A DNA stretch of 64,000 nt from Hyposmocoma kahamanoa (taxonomy: Eukaryota; Arthropoda; Insecta; Lepidoptera; Cosmopterigidae): positions 20,341,201-20,405,200 of the forward strand of contig NW_020654810.1 of the NCBI RefSeq assembly GCF_003589595.1, given 5' to 3'. Positions 22,526-35,033 of the stretch are shown piece by piece. Every line of letters starts with the position of its first letter. The stretch's first letter is position 1. The notes under the pieces are model-generated. The model ran no database searches and was not told where the DNA came from. It saw only the letters and a list, made by a program, of their open reading frames with translations. A program made the translations under genes and the position numbers.

Positions 22526-23452
22526 GTAACAGCAGTGGAGCTCTTTGTGAAAGAGTTCGCCCCGTTTTGAAGGTTAAGGACGTTGGTTTTGCTTTGGGGT
22601 AATGCCGCCGATATCAATAGAATCTTTGTTCTGCAGAAACGTGCAGTTAGGGCAATTTACAATCTGGGCCCCAAAGTATCTTTGAGAGATAAGTTTAAGG
22701 AAATTAACATTCTTACACTAGCCTCACAATACATTTATGAAAATGTAGTTTATGTTAAAAGGAATAGTAATTTATTTATGAAATATAGTGACAGACATAA
22801 CATTAATACGAGGAATAGAAATAAACTAGCTTTTCTTGATAGTCATCTTCACAAAGTCCAAAAATCATTTAAGGGGCAATGTATACGCTTCTATAACAAG
22901 ATTCCGGTTGACATACAAAATTTGCCTTTCACGAGGTTTAAAACTATAGTGAAACAAAAACTTTATACTAAAGGTTATTATACAACTTTTGCGTACTTGG
23001 ATGACAAAAATCCGTGGTAGTAACCCGTTTAGCTCATGGAGGTAGTCTCGAACTCTGATGTTTCAAATAAAAAAAAAATTGTAAATGTTATTTACAAAGA
23101 GCAACCCCTAGAGTTTCTTGCTCATTCTTCTCAGGGGAATCTGCCTTACGAATGAGCGGTAGAGTTTAACTATTGTGACGATTTCAAGTGTAATAATGCT
23201 TACCTATGAAATAAAGATTATTTTGAATTTGAATTTGGTGAAATTACAGGTGCCTATAACATAAATTGACAAGTTGCAGTTTCCATATGTGCATATGGAA
23301 CTTGTCAACTTATGTCTCAGGGTGACAGGCACAGTGGCAGTGCCTCAGATCTGTATGATTTAATGATCTGATTAGCATTGCAACTGTTATGGACAGGCGT
23401 GTCCCTTAACATCAAGCCCACGACTCGTTCGTCCAGTCACTTGATACTATAG
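22526..23452 (+). mobile_element. Repeat A copy 7, interrupted by a CR1-like LINE
   Basis: The A head (AACAGCAGTGGAGCTCTTTG, 22528 on) and GTTTTGAAGGTTAAGG (to about 22580) are separated from GTGAAATTACAGG (about 23238 on) and ACAGGCGTGTCCCTTA by a LINE. The A core between GAGTTCG and CCGGTTTTG is also deleted. Confidence 0.85.
22581..23238 (+). mobile_element. 5'-truncated CR1-like LINE with ORF2 C-terminus
   Basis: An open frame (22583-23020, TAG) encodes the ORF2 C-terminal region: FVLQKRAVRAIYNLGP, then INILTLASQYIYENVVYV, NINTRNRNKL, LHKVQKSFKGQCIRFYNKIP, ending DDKNPW. These are hallmark motifs of the C-terminal part of CR1/Jockey-group reverse transcriptases from insects. A 3' UTR of about 200 bp contains AATAAAGATT and ends in tandem TTTGAA units rather than poly(A), as is usual for CR1-type elements. 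The catalytic domain is absent, so the copy is immobile. Its last 90 bases recur alone at 32802-32890. Confidence 0.85.
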
Positions 23453-24778
23453 TATTTTATTAAATAAGTAAGTTCCTACATCAGAAGTACCTTCTCACTG
23501 CTAGGTACTTATTCAATAATTAAGTATAGCTTTAATTGTGTAAGAGCGCGCTCGCCAGCAAACTGTTTCCAGTTTGGCGGGAGATAGACTATTGTAAAAT
23601 GTATACTTATTGAAAAATAAAAAAAATTAAAATTAATAAAAAAGTAAGTTTGTTTTTTATTTTTTTTATATCATCTCATCAGTTTTCCATTAACAATACT
23701 TTTTGAATTAAATTTCTTTATCATTGAGGGCGCGATGTTAGTCTACACAAGACATATACATATACAAAAAGATCTTTAAATTAATAAAAGCTATAATTGA
23801 AGATTTAATTAAAACAACAAGTGAGGACCATAATTTGCCATTTAGAAATTATTCTCGACCATTGCCGATACATGCATGTGAATAAAGTGGTTACGTGCAG
23901 GCATGTTTCGCTGGATAAAATCGAAAGTAAAAGCTACTAAATTACAACAACAGTGCGAAGTATTTGTTCAAGTCAAATGGAATCAGAAAGCCTGTGAAAC
24001 TGTTGCGACAAAAAAGCAATGATTAAGAAAAACGCCATTACTGTCACTTAATAAACTTTCAATTAACGAGTCTTCAGCTTTTCGCAAATCGTGGTGCTGT
24101 GTATATCGAGAATCGTCAATATTTTCGAATATTCCATTTCAAGCCTTATAAATTACTTTTATGACCTAAAAATGTGACAACAATATTGATTAATTCGAGA
24201 GAGTATTCAAGTTGTGTTTGGTAGTAATTCTACATAATTCTACGAAATTGCTTTTAAAACATTTTTGTTCAGTGCACACGATTTCGCCGAGTGAAATCGA
24301 TTCTCAGTCGGAAAACGCGCGACAAAGTGGATGTCACATGGAATATTAACAGCTCCATCCGAGAGATGGGGAGATAGGGCGAGACCTGACGCCACTGCAC
24401 AGAGGTCAGGTTGCATATGGCTCGACACCGTACACGATTGTTGTGATAATTACATTACATGGCTACATGGTTGCTACTTATTATTAATTAATTAAATAAT
24501 GCTATCCGGCTGTAGGTCCAAAATACTGCTTCACAGTTCTTAATAAATCACTACTAAAAAATGCAGAATAATTTTATAATATTTCTGTTCCGGTATTGGT
24601 GACTGCAAACGCAGATTTACTTCATGTGAAGAAACTAATGTTTCGGTTCTTCACAAGGGATCTACTCCCGTTCTCTGTCTGGAATTCGTCCGACACTTAA
24701 TGTCAAATAAGTAATACTGAACCAAATTAAAAGACGGAATATGCGATGAAGCTTCAAGAACGGGAGTAGACGCCTTGG
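23453..24778. other. No gene recognised
   Basis: Mostly AT-rich. A mixed-composition block at about 24290-24440 (CCGAGTGAAATCGATTCTC, GGGCGAGACCTGACG) has no repeat match within the window and could be a regulatory or conserved non-coding element. Confidence 0.35.
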
Positions 24779-24779
24779 C

Positions 24780-24935
24780 CCTGTGATCACGGTCACTCGC
24801 ATCAGCATCATCAGCAGTGACCATTGTATCTAAAAAACCCGAAAAGTTGGTTTGTTTAAATAAACAAATATACGCGATTTAGGCAAGGAAAAATAGGTTC
24901 ATTTTCAATTTCAAAAACCTAAAAACTCGATACTT
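24780..24935 (+). repeat. Repeat H copy 2
   Basis: CTGTGATCACGGTCACTCGC, CCCGAAAAGTTGGTTTG, AAACAAATATACGCGATTTA and AAAACCTAAAAACTCGATA follow the order of copy 1. Confidence 0.6.
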
Positions 24936-24978
24936 AACTACTGTCAAATGGTAATACTTTTTTTTTATATATATAATA

Positions 24979-25227
24979 TATCAAGTGACGGGAAGAACAA
25001 GTAATGGTACGCCTGATGGTAAGGTACACGCCTGTCCGTAACAGTTGGAGTTGCACTGCGCCCGTCACAAGTCACAAGTTGACAAGTCCAATGTGCCTGT
25101 AATTTCACCAGCAACCTTACCCTACAAAACCGGAAGACAGTAATGCTGACATTACTGTTTGGCGGCAGAAATAGGTAAGGTGGCCGTACTACCCTGGACG
25201 AACTCTTTCACAAGGAGCTCTACTTCT
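24979..25227 (-). mobile_element. Repeat A copy 8
   Basis: A near-complete reverse-strand copy: TATCAAGTGACGGGAAGAAC at its 3' end through CTTTCACAAGGAGCTCTAC at its head. Confidence 0.9.
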
Positions 25228-25561
25228 AGTAAAATATAATAATAATATAAATGTAAATATAATAATAATATAATATAAGCTTCGTAAAATTTCCAAGTAC
25301 AGCAAAATAAACAAACAAAACAACCACGCGGCCGTTGATCCGGCACGAAGGACCACAGCGTGAAAACCCTTGCCGATAGCATACAACGATGACACCGTGA
25401 TACGAGCCGGAAACGAGGCTGACCTTAATTCCAGCTCTCTCTGAAGATAAAAGTTTTATATTGCTGACGTGCTAAGGATAATCGAGATTATAATGTGAAA
25501 ACTGCATGTGATTTGAAGATTTAAGCCGGAATGTGTTAAGCCGGAAATTCAAATAGTATTT

Positions 25562-25972
25562 TTAACCGACTTCAAAAAAGGAGGAGGTTCTCAATTCGAC
25601 TGTGTTTTTTTTTATGTATGTTACGCGATAACTCCGGTATTTGTGAACCGATTTTCATGATTCTTTTTTATTGGAAAGGGGGTACTTCCATATCATTTAC
25701 CTCTAAGGATGGCTGTTCACGCTTGAAGATTCATTTTTATAAATAGCGCCTAAATTTCACTTAAGGAGCAATTATTTTAATGGTTGATTTTGCTATTTCT
25801 CCAATTCAAGGCGTTTTTCTCTCAATATACTTTGAGTAGTGAGAACCGATTTATATTATCTCCAGTGTAATTAAATTATTAAATCCTGTATAGTGGCGAA
25901 TTTAAGGATATTTCAATAAAACTTAACAATTAGACGTAATTCCACGTACTTTTAAGGTCGGTTTTTTTAGTA
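25562..25972 (+). mobile_element. Element D copy 2, full length
   Basis: Left end TTAACCGACTTCAAAAAAGG, right end AAGGTCGGTTTTTTTAGTA: the termini form imperfect inverted repeats (AACCGAC[T/C]TYAAAA). No coding capacity. Highly similar along its length to the reverse-oriented copy at 35678-36091, apart from small indels. Confidence 0.85.
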
Positions 25973-26044
25973 CTGAGATTTTAGAAGAATAGAGTCGTGT
26001 ATTAAAATAAAAATATAAAAGCTAGTGAAAAATTGTACAGATAT

Positions 26045-26254
26045 AATAACGCGCACATGCACACTCATAGCCCCGCACTAGGGAAACCCTGTGTCGCGGG
26101 TGCCATGGACACACACAAAGACAACCACAAATTACACCCAAACCCATGAGAGAAATAAATGTAGGCCATACAAATATTTCTCCCGGCCCGGGAATTGAAC
26201 CCACCCACCTCTGCCTGGCATTGCGGGATGGTAACCGTTCGGCCACGGAGGCAA
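26045..26254 (-). mobile_element. tRNA-derived SINE B copy 1
   Basis: The minus strand reads TGCCTCCGTGGCCGAACGGT (A-box region) and GGGTTCAATTCCCGGG (B box), then GAGAAATATTTGTATGGCCT and the tail body with CCATGGCACCCGCGACACAG. Confidence 0.9.
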
Positions 26255-26819
26255 TTGTATATATACATATATCGAAAATTGTTGACTCGACATAATGCCC
26301 TAATACCCTTTTAACACTTTTCCTCAGCATTTACTTTCGCAACTGTCCCAAATCAGTTCTGCCATTAGTCAGCATTGCATTCCGAAATAACAACACCCGA
26401 GGCGCGCAGGCTGCGCGGGCTCAGGTATTGATGAGTGCAAGCGTAGATTGCTTAAAGTTCAGTCACGAGCGAGGATAATTTGCAAGTTTCGATATTTGGT
26501 TGCGCACTTGATGCGGAAATGTTTTCAATGCCTCTACAAAGAGTACGTCTTTCAATCTCACTCTACTTGATGGTTATCTAACAGAGTTGCTAATGTCACA
26601 AGAGAATTAAACTAATAGCAGTACTTGCCATGTGCTTCATAACAAGGCTCTGAAAACCTCGTTATTTAAAGGATTATCATTAGCATAAATTTTAATTTTA
26701 AGATGCGAGTCATAGTGAATTATTTAGTTTAGTGAGAATTTGCTATGTATTACTTGCTATTCTAATAAGTTTTAAATAATATTCCATCCATTATTAACTT
26801 AGTTGTCTAGACAAGTAGC
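26255..26819. other. No gene recognised
   Basis: Contains a short GC patch (CGAGGCGCGCAGGCTGCGCG, about 26399) in otherwise AT-rich sequence. Confidence 0.4.
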
Positions 26820-27039
26820 TTACCTACCTATCTATTTCTGTTTTGAAGCTCTCTGCTAGTGAAATGACAGGCACATGGGACTTGTAAACTTAGGTCTCAG
26901 GGTGACGGGCGCAATGACAGTGCTCTTCAGATCTTTGTAATTTGACGCTCTCTGGTATCAAAACTCTGTTATGGGCAGGCGTGTCGCTTACCACCAGGCG
27001 CAAAACTTGTTTGTCTCGTCATTTAATATCATAAAAAAA
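26820..27039 (+). mobile_element. Repeat A copy 9 (5' end missing)
   Basis: ACCTATCTATTTCTG, GTGAAATGACAGGCACATGG and CAGGCGTGTCGCTTACCACC are followed by ATCATAAAAAAAAG, a clear A 3' terminus. Confidence 0.85.
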
Positions 27040-27974
27040 AGTACATATGATAAAAAAGGAATGGTGCTGTATAATGCGTACGATTATAGCGAAAGAGTGT
27101 AAACACGCTACACTTATTGCCAAATGTTAGAACATGACTCCGGAACCAGTAAAATTTGTTTAATTTACAATAAAGCTTTCTTGGAAATACATTTGGTCAT
27201 TTTCATTAAAATTTAGACAGCACGTCATGGGGATCTTTGGACAGATGATTACGTTGAGATGGAATAAAGAATTACTAATAATATTTAGTCAATTTATACA
27301 CAAATTAAAGATTCTTCATTGCAACCAGGTAAATAAATAGGACGAAGAAACAGAGCGTGTGCAACTGGCGTAGTCAAAGGTCGATCTCACTGATCGAATC
27401 TGAAGTTATAAACAATTTTTTATTCAAAAATAGAAGTGTATTTTTTGTTCTTGATTGTATGGCGTATTTTTTTACATTTCATGGTCTTTTTGCTCTAGGA
27501 CTAATTTTTAACGAGACTCGAACAAAAGTAATAATAAATTGCAATTGTCCGAGTACGAGTTATACGAGTACATTATTTTGTTTTGTGTAGCACTGTACCA
27601 TAGACTGTACATTATTGTCTTTACACAACGACGAAGCTAAAAGAAAGGGGAAACGATTAACAAGTGTTTTAAAGTCGATGAAATTAAACATATCACTTAT
27701 TCATTTGTATATTTCGTCGCCTTAATGTCAAACAACATTATCTGCATGGATACTGTTTTTTAGATAACATCTTCTAAATACTACGAAAAAGAGTATGTTT
27801 TCGAATGGCATATAGTTGTAAGCATAATATGTGTACAATTTCATTACAGACCCCTGAGATTCTTTGTCAAATGAGCAGTGAGCATGAATGGCATACGCCT
27901 AGGATTCTTTGTCATATTGGGCAGTAAAAATCAAAGCATATCCGGTTAGAACCAATATATATTTTTTTACGTAA
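27040..27974. other. No gene recognised
   Basis: The 77-codon frame at 27357-27590 has no motif. A short direct repeat (AGATTCTTTGTCA / GGATTCTTTGTCATA) lies at 27858 and 27902. Confidence 0.4.
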
Positions 27975-28470
27975 AGAAGGAGGCAAACGAGCAGACAAGC
28001 CAATTGATGGGAGGTGGTCTTTTCACCAGTCGCCCATGGACATTTGCAACATCAGATGCTATGCGTTGCCAGCCTTTGAGAGCCTTAATGTCATAGCGCA
28101 AAGGAAATATTTCAGGAGAAAAATCATTCCACATCTTGCAGGTTCGAGGAAGGAACGAACGAAATGCCCGCGTGATCTTACAAAGTCAGGCATCTAAGAT
28201 GTGGGGATGGACTCTACTCCTTTGGCGGGAGGTGCGATAGTAGAAACGGTGGCACCACACACAGAGAGAGCCAACGTCTCTTCGTAGGCTAAGGAGCTCG
28301 ATATGACAAACCTTAGTGGTTTAAAATGCGATTAGAAACATATTTGTGTATTTTGTCCTTTATACAATAAATAAATTAAAAAAAAAAATATAATCTGCTA
28401 GTTTGGGATCATCGACAATACGAACAGCCCTACGTTGGATGGAGTCAAGTGGATTCAATCACACACAAAA
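27975..28470 (-). pseudogene. Decayed LINE reverse-transcriptase C-terminus, interrupted
   Basis: The minus strand encodes LDSIQRRAVRIVDDPKLAD (about 28450-28395), then SLRRDVGSLCVWCHRFY and FRSFLPRTCKMWNDFSPEIF further down, the standard order for the C-terminus of an insect non-LTR ORF2. An internal TGA, a lost segment and an inserted A-rich piece (about 28318-28391, opposite strand) disrupt it. The element's 3' end lies near 27960. Confidence 0.75.
28318..28391 (+). other. Short A-tailed insertion inside the LINE remnant
   Basis: TTTAAAATGCGATTAGAAAC to CAATAAATAAATTAAAAAAAA splits the minus-strand RT frame. The polyadenylation-like AATAAA and A-run at its end suggest a tiny retroposed 3' end. 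Source unknown. Confidence 0.4.
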
Positions 28471-29954
28471 GAAAAATAAAAGAGCAAACCTTATTTCTAA
28501 ACCCTGTGAAAATCTCAATTAATGAAATAAAATACAAGTCATTATTCAATTAACTAACTAAACATTCAAGCAAGGTGGGTGTTTAAATTACGTACGGCAG
28601 TACAATGCCTTTGTTACTGTATCTCTAACACAAATACTACATTACGATATTAGGACGCCCAAAGGGTTGGCCACCCCTGGTTTTGAATCAGGGTTGCTTG
28701 CGACGTTTAATTGAGATTTCAAAAGCTGGAAGGCATGTAACGGCTTTCATGTTGTTTGGTTATATGAAATATTTTAAACGATCGTCTTTAATATTTGTGC
28801 AAAGGCTTTACATTTGAAATTTAATTATTTTAGTAGAAAGGGAGAAGTGCCATTGTTCGTAATTTAATTACAGGTTCCTAAAGAAATTAGTTATTTACCA
28901 AAATACGTACCCCCTAACTAGTCACAATGTCATTTATAATAGAATTTAAAAAATGTTTTTAAAGTCATTTTGTAGTTGGCTGCTGATGACCTTGGCTGCG
29001 CCACAGGACAAAACAGAGACATGAAAGACTCTTAACTCGTAAACAAAAAAATATGTAACAATTTGTAAAAATATACACAAAAATTTGTAATAATACGTAA
29101 AATATTCTTTTTTTTAAATATGTAAGACAGTGTTGTATTATTAAAAAATTATAAACTAGTCGAAGCAGAGTACTACTAATGCCATCTAGCGCATTCGTAC
29201 CACACTAAACATAATTGTGCATTCCATTCAACCTTTCTGATTATATTGAATACACGTAGTTGTGCGCAACAGAAATTTCTTTTACTTACACATTCATATA
29301 TTTTTGTGATATATATATAATACGTGTGACGTTATTTATGACTACTCTACATATTACTAATGGCAATTAGCTCTATTCGATAAAAAATTGCAAAATCGAA
29401 CTAGGCGCTAAAATTTTGAAAATTCGACTTACAAAGTTTGAACAAGCATAAACCTAAATGAATTTGACAACCCTCTATTTTCTTACACGCTATATCAAAG
29501 GGTTGAATACCATTTGAAGTTTGATGAATTACCATAGTTAACTATGCAAATACGGTGTTAGGGCTGTCACGAACTAAGACAATTATTAAAGCCGATGCAA
29601 ATGGACATCAGTCCATGTCAAAACTAGAGGTGATTTTTAACTGTCGCTGCATATTTACTAAAGATTATTTAAATTTAAAAGGGGAGATTGTCATCAGTGC
29701 AAATAACGACATTTTGATTAATTATTTTGTTTTGCCTTACCTTATTATTTTTATGCAAATTCTCGATACGCTATGTTCTGCATTACCTGGAAAAAAGAAA
29801 ATAATACAATCAATATAGTTGTGTAGGTTTTGACGCCAAGTCGGTATATTATTATAGTATTAAATAGTGCAGATCGAATGGCTGCACAGGCAATACGGGA
29901 CAATAAGACGCTATACGTATAATCTAGCACATATAGCGTCTATATGTGAAACAA
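28471..29954. other. No gene recognised
   Basis: AT-rich. The 87-codon frame at 29555-29818 has a hydrophobic stretch but no family motif. Confidence 0.4.
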
Positions 29955-30241
29955 GTAGCAGTAGAACTCCATGTGAAAGAGTTCGTCCAGGGCAGTACTG
30001 CCATCTTACCTATTTCAGCCGCCAAGCAGCAATGTCAGTATTACTGTGTTCCGGTTTTGAAGGGTAAGGGTGATGCCTGGTGTAATTACAGGCACATGGG
30101 ACTTGTCAACTTATGTCTCAGGATGGCGGGTGCAGTGGTAGTGCCCTCAGATCTTTGCAATTTAAAGCTCTGAGTGGCACTGTAATTATTATGGACAGGC
30201 GTGTAGCTTACCATCAGGCGTACGACTTGTTTGTCCCGTCC
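29955..30241 (+). mobile_element. Repeat A copy 10 (nearly intact)
   Basis: Best representative: head GTAGCAGTAGAACTCCATGT to TTGTTTGTCCCGTCCA, about 287 bp, all internal blocks in order. Its end abuts repeat G copy 2 directly. Confidence 0.9.
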
Positions 30242-30550
30242 ATCGAGTATATAACCAGAAATAGAGACGAAATGTCATTTAATTTGTTTGAAAACTATTC
30301 TGCCATATCATTACTGCGACAACTGCGCTCCGATTGGCTCAACTATTTCACTTCAAAACGACCAGTTAACTTGAGCTTTGCTATAATGGACGAAAATTGC
30401 AAAATTACATATTTAATATTTAATTACCGATGAAATGTGATTCCGTTTCTTTTGTAATTAGATGTTTTGCTGTTTTTCCCACACCACCGAATAGAACAGC
30501 ACGGCATTGTTAGAGATATTATATTTATTACAATAAACACATAATATTTT
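30241..30550 (+). repeat. Repeat G copy 2
   Basis: CATCGAGTATATAACCAGAA to CAATAAACACATAATATTTT; closely matches 15204-15530 without its hairpin insertion. Confidence 0.75.
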
Positions 30551-31995
30551 TTGAAATATACGGAGACGTACACACAGACCAACAACACAGACGTACAAAC
30601 CAGTGCCTCGGATTCTTCACAGGTTTCATGGTCGCGGCTGGCTGACTGAGAGAATATTAGTTATCAACAAGTTAAGTTTAATATTAATGCAAACCAGCCC
30701 ATTCCGATTTTAAATCCGAGAATATGGTTTAAAATCGACATACTTTTTTTGCTGTGGGCAGTTCTTATTATAGAAAATGTGGCACAACCGAAACACTACA
30801 TTATTATAAAATATTTTCCTTCTACCTAATCTATAAAATTTTGTACAAAATTCAACAGCCTTTTATAGTGGCTACAATAGAGGCACAAGCTACCGCGTGG
30901 CCCGTAGGGCTGCGCCAGCGCACCGTTATCGTAATAACCAGCTGACTGGAAACAATTATTCCGATGCAACGGGATATCTGGTGCGTGAGACTCTATTCAG
31001 CTTATGGTAATGTGATATTGCAATGCTTGATTATTACTTAAAAAATGAGCCTATTGATGAAACATTTGATCGTCGACTGAAAGGCATTTTGTTGGATAAG
31101 GCGTATTATTCCACTGAAGAATATAGGGACACGGACTTGTAGTATATGTTGTAATTTATAGATTATTAGGTATAAATATTATTTTATGGAAATGAATAAA
31201 TTACATAAACTTAATGCATACAATCATTATAATGACATAATTATTATTATATTATTTAATATGTTCCTACATTATTTCACATAACCACATTAAATATGTT
31301 AAAATTACGTAGTACAAAACTTGTACTGGGTATTTGTAATTTTTTGAAATGTAACATTTGTTACTATTTGAAACGATTCTTGTAATACAATATAATAAAA
31401 TTTACAAAAATAAAATTTACAAGATAATAAATAAATCTAATCTAATCTTGTAATTTGCAGTGTAAACGCACGACACATCATGATAGTCTTTTTTATCTTG
31501 CTTTAAATTGGAGAAAAATCCAACGACAAGAATTCATTTTCAAAAATCCGTTTCAAATATTGGTTCAGCCATTGATTGAATCTCCTCGTGTTATGCCAGA
31601 GTGTATAACCGCTGATCCATCTAGGTCATCAAATTAAAAGTGCAGATAAGAATTTTGGAGATGACTGCGTGCATTGGGACGCCTACGAACTCTTTCATAA
31701 TGTGTAGTTTTAGAGATTGGCAGGTCACTTAGCGAGTTGACACCATGTTTGGGCGGTAGTCAATTTAAAAGGTCTGTCTTTTCTTTATATCTTGTGTAAA
31801 GAACATCATTTCTACTGAGCAACGTTGCATTTATAAATAAGTAAAAAGCAATATAGTACTTAATACATATCAATTAATTCACGTAAATCACTGATATTGG
31901 ATCATAACTTCGTTTTTCGACATCTCAAAGAACACCAGACATGTTAATCAGTGATGGTGACACGCACGAATTGCCTTTACGATTGCATAGTGTGT
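30551..31995. other. No established gene
   Basis: AT-rich. A 39-codon frame at 31023-31142 (plus) is polar and acidic with a fragment like DETFDRRLKGILLDKAYY; it has no recognised family and may be a decayed exon. A frame at 31455-31637 has no motif. Confidence 0.35.
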
Positions 31996-32171
31996 GGGTA
32001 ATTTTCAGGTTTGTTTTTTCTACCTAATTTCGGTGGCAATTTTTATTATTTGAGAATTCGAGTATATTACCGTGAAATATTAATTAACACTTCGTAGTAA
32101 TATTCTAGAATATTTAAACAACAAAAATTGCGACCGAAGTTAGGTGGAGAAAACTAATATAAAAATTACCC
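31996..32171 (+). mobile_element. MITE E copy 3
   Basis: GGGTAATTTTCAGGTTTG ... CGGTGGCAATTTTTATT on the left; AAAATTGCGACCGAAGTTAG ... AATTACCC on the right. The ends are complementary. Confidence 0.8.
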
Positions 32172-32401
32172 CTGTACTTATGGAAAAATTCCATTTCAGT
32201 ATAACTTGTAATTTCTGGATGGCTTATATATTTATTGAGTACATGAGAATAAAATTGTCGACAGTGTAATAAATATTATTGTTATGTTTGAGTTGGCTCC
32301 TTGGTAGAGACAAAGACTTGTCGACTTAATATAACTGGCACATATGATTACTATGTGCACCATAGCGAGGAAGAAAGAAATATCTCAAAAACATTTTTAA
32401 C

Positions 32402-32604
32402 TGCCTCTGTGGCCCAACGTTACCATGCTGGCCTGCCAAGCAGAGGACCGGGGTTCGATTCCCGGGCCAAGAGATATATTTGTATGGCCTACATTTATTC
32501 TCTCGTGAGTTTGGGTGTGATTTGTAGTTGTCTGTGTGCGTGTCCACGACAACCACGACAGAGGGTTTTCCTAGTGCGGGATTATGAGCGTCTGCATTAT
32601 TTTA
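32402..32604 (+). mobile_element. tRNA-derived SINE B copy 2
   Basis: GTGGCCCAACGTTACCATGC and B box GGGTTCGATTCCCGGG (about 32450), then the usual GAGATATATTTGTATGGCC body. It ends in TTATTTTATA, directly joined to element D. Confidence 0.9.
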
Positions 32605-32801
32605 TAAACCGACCTGAAAAAAGGAGCAGGTTCTCAATTCGACTGTATGTCTTTTTTGTATGTATGTTACGCGAAAACGGTTTTTTATTGTAGTGAACCG
32701 ATTTATTATATATAATTAGTGAACTGATTTTGATGATTGTTTTTTTGTTGGAACGAGTGTACCTCAATAGTGCCAATAAAACTTGGCAAATAGATGTTTT
32801 C
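32605..32801 (+). mobile_element. Element D copy 3 (chimeric, right end lost)
   Basis: AAACCGACCTGAAAAAAGG, TTCTCAATTCGACTGTATG and GAACTGATTTTGATGATTG match D; the right inverted end is missing and a LINE tail follows. Confidence 0.75.
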
Positions 32802-32890
32802 AGGGGAATCTGCCTTACGAATGCGTAGTAGATTTTAAGCAATGTGACTATTTCAAATGAGTTTGTATGAAATAAAGATATATTTGAATT
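32802..32890 (+). mobile_element. Solo 3' tail of the CR1-like LINE
   Basis: CAGGGGAATCTGCCTTACGA and GAAATAAAGATATATTTGAAT match the 3' UTR end of the LINE at 22581-23238: an extremely 5'-truncated insertion. Confidence 0.75.
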
Positions 32891-35033
32891 AACTATCGGA
32901 AAATGGCGTAATGTTGTATGTGTGCGATCACACATGTTCACGGATTTAACCAGAATTTTCTTCAGTCCACATTTCGTGATTAGCCGAGACGTGATTAGAC
33001 GAGAATCACGATAAGTATCGCTTTTAACCAGAAATGCACGTCGATCATTACCGTATCTGATACTGATGTACGTTACTAGCTGCTAATGAAGCCGTAATAC
33101 CGTCTCCGTAGTTAATAGTGTCCGCTGACCCAAGTGGGCCGCTAACTGTAAAGAACATCAGTTAAGTATATTCTTTGGGATGATTTTCAAAACTGTGCTG
33201 GCAAGTTTGTACTGGCAATAATCACCATCAAATATGGTCGCGTAAAACCTAAAATACCATCTAATCCTCCAATAGGATAGACTACAAGACCTGGTGCTAA
33301 TACGAAAAAACATCACCAACTCCTTTGTGGCAGCCATATCTTAGTAATAGGCGAAACGAAAATTAATTACGATATAAATAAAGGCAATGTGAACTTTTTG
33401 CTTATAATTTTAGCTTGAGTTTACTGCAATCTACCTCTCTATGCTGAGTTATGTATTATAACGGTATGACTATAAGGTTGTCTGCATTGCGAGAGGCCTA
33501 TGTTAGAGGCCTGTAAGGCCTGTAAGACCTGCAAAGGTGAAAAGAAAGTGTTACCATTTTAAAAATAGTTTTTCTACTCCTGTACTTTAACCTGTCAATT
33601 ATAATTTAATTAATCATATCACAAAGGCGCTCTCAAACCGACCAAGCGTGTCACATTTTTTGTACCCACTATGACGTCACAAGACCTATTTAGTGATGGA
33701 AACCTCCTTCGGCTCGCTCTAAATCGTGACGCGTAAACACGCGTATTCCATTCAATTAATCGATTCTAAATAGAATAAGTTTTGTTCAAGTATTTGTTGA
33801 TTACAAGCAGTCGTAATAATAACATAGTAGAAAAATACTAGAATAAGATAGTTAAGTCCCTTATATTACTTGTTTTTAAAATATGTTGATTACTTAAAAA
33901 ATAAAGACTTTAATTTTTAATCGACTCCAAATATTAAAATTATTATCCTTCCAATAAAATGAGTTTATTATATAACATTTTTTTGTAATAGAAGATCTTA
34001 TCGATTAACTTAACTATTGAATACGCACGTCAATATGAACTTACGACTGCCTTAATTAATTTTAATAGGTGGTTTTCTATTGGTAATTGATCAAATTGAT
34101 GAATGCCAAGACAAATGAAAATGTTACTGCTGACAAAATATGGAAAAATCTTATTCATCAGAGGTTTACTTAGTGACGGCCTCGTGTGAAATTATTGTGA
34201 TTTGTTTATTATTTCTCGGATTTCTAATTCTGCTGCTCTGCATATTTGGATAGCATCTTAGGTGGAATAAACTAGACCACTTTCGTCCTCGAAAGCAACG
34301 AACTAATACATATGACCAACTCCAGCTTTTTGTAAAGACAGCGCACTGTTAATCTTTGCATTATATATATTTTTTGTATTACTCATACTGCATATTTGTC
34401 GATGCATGTAATTATTTGCTCACTATATTCGGACATTCGAGGCAACGTGCTACAAAAATTATCGAAATTACAGATACTAACTAATAATAGATACTACAAA
34501 ACTGAAAAAAAAGAAACGTTACTAAACGTTATAACAAACGAGTTATAGAATTTTTTTATAATATTGCTAAGGTTATAACAATTTCCGTCCCTTTGTTTTC
34601 AAAATCGATCAGAATCGAGAACAGTGTCGCCTAACGTTATACATCATCATACATCTAAATGTTAAATTTGGCCAAAGAAATGTACAGGCGGCCGTACCAC
34701 GAAACTGAATGCATTATAAGAAAATGCGTTCGTTCCATATTCATGTCGTATTAACAAAGGATCACAAATATATCGCAACAAGTAAAAGCCGCAATGTATT
34801 ACAAAACGAGGCATACACTCGGTTACATATTTGTTATCTCGAAATTCGTATAAAATCAAAATAATAGTTTTTAGAATAAATTATGCATCTTCTGATTACA
34901 AAATCACTTTCCCGTGGAAGGACACGTCCCTGTTTAACCGTTTACCCACAGTTATGGTGCTTTTGTAGTTTATAATGACACAATTATGCATTTTTCGCGT
35001 TTTTGACTGGTGTTTATCTACGATAACGGGCGC
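32891..35033. other. No gene recognised
   Basis: Two kilobases of AT-rich sequence without recognised repeat. Short frames are without motif. Confidence 0.4.

Noticed and set aside
26022..26330. Minus frame of 102 codons
   Set aside because: Most of it is SINE B sequence read as protein.
32301..32693. Plus frame of 130 codons
   Set aside because: It spans SINE B copy 2 and the start of element D; no independent coding signal.
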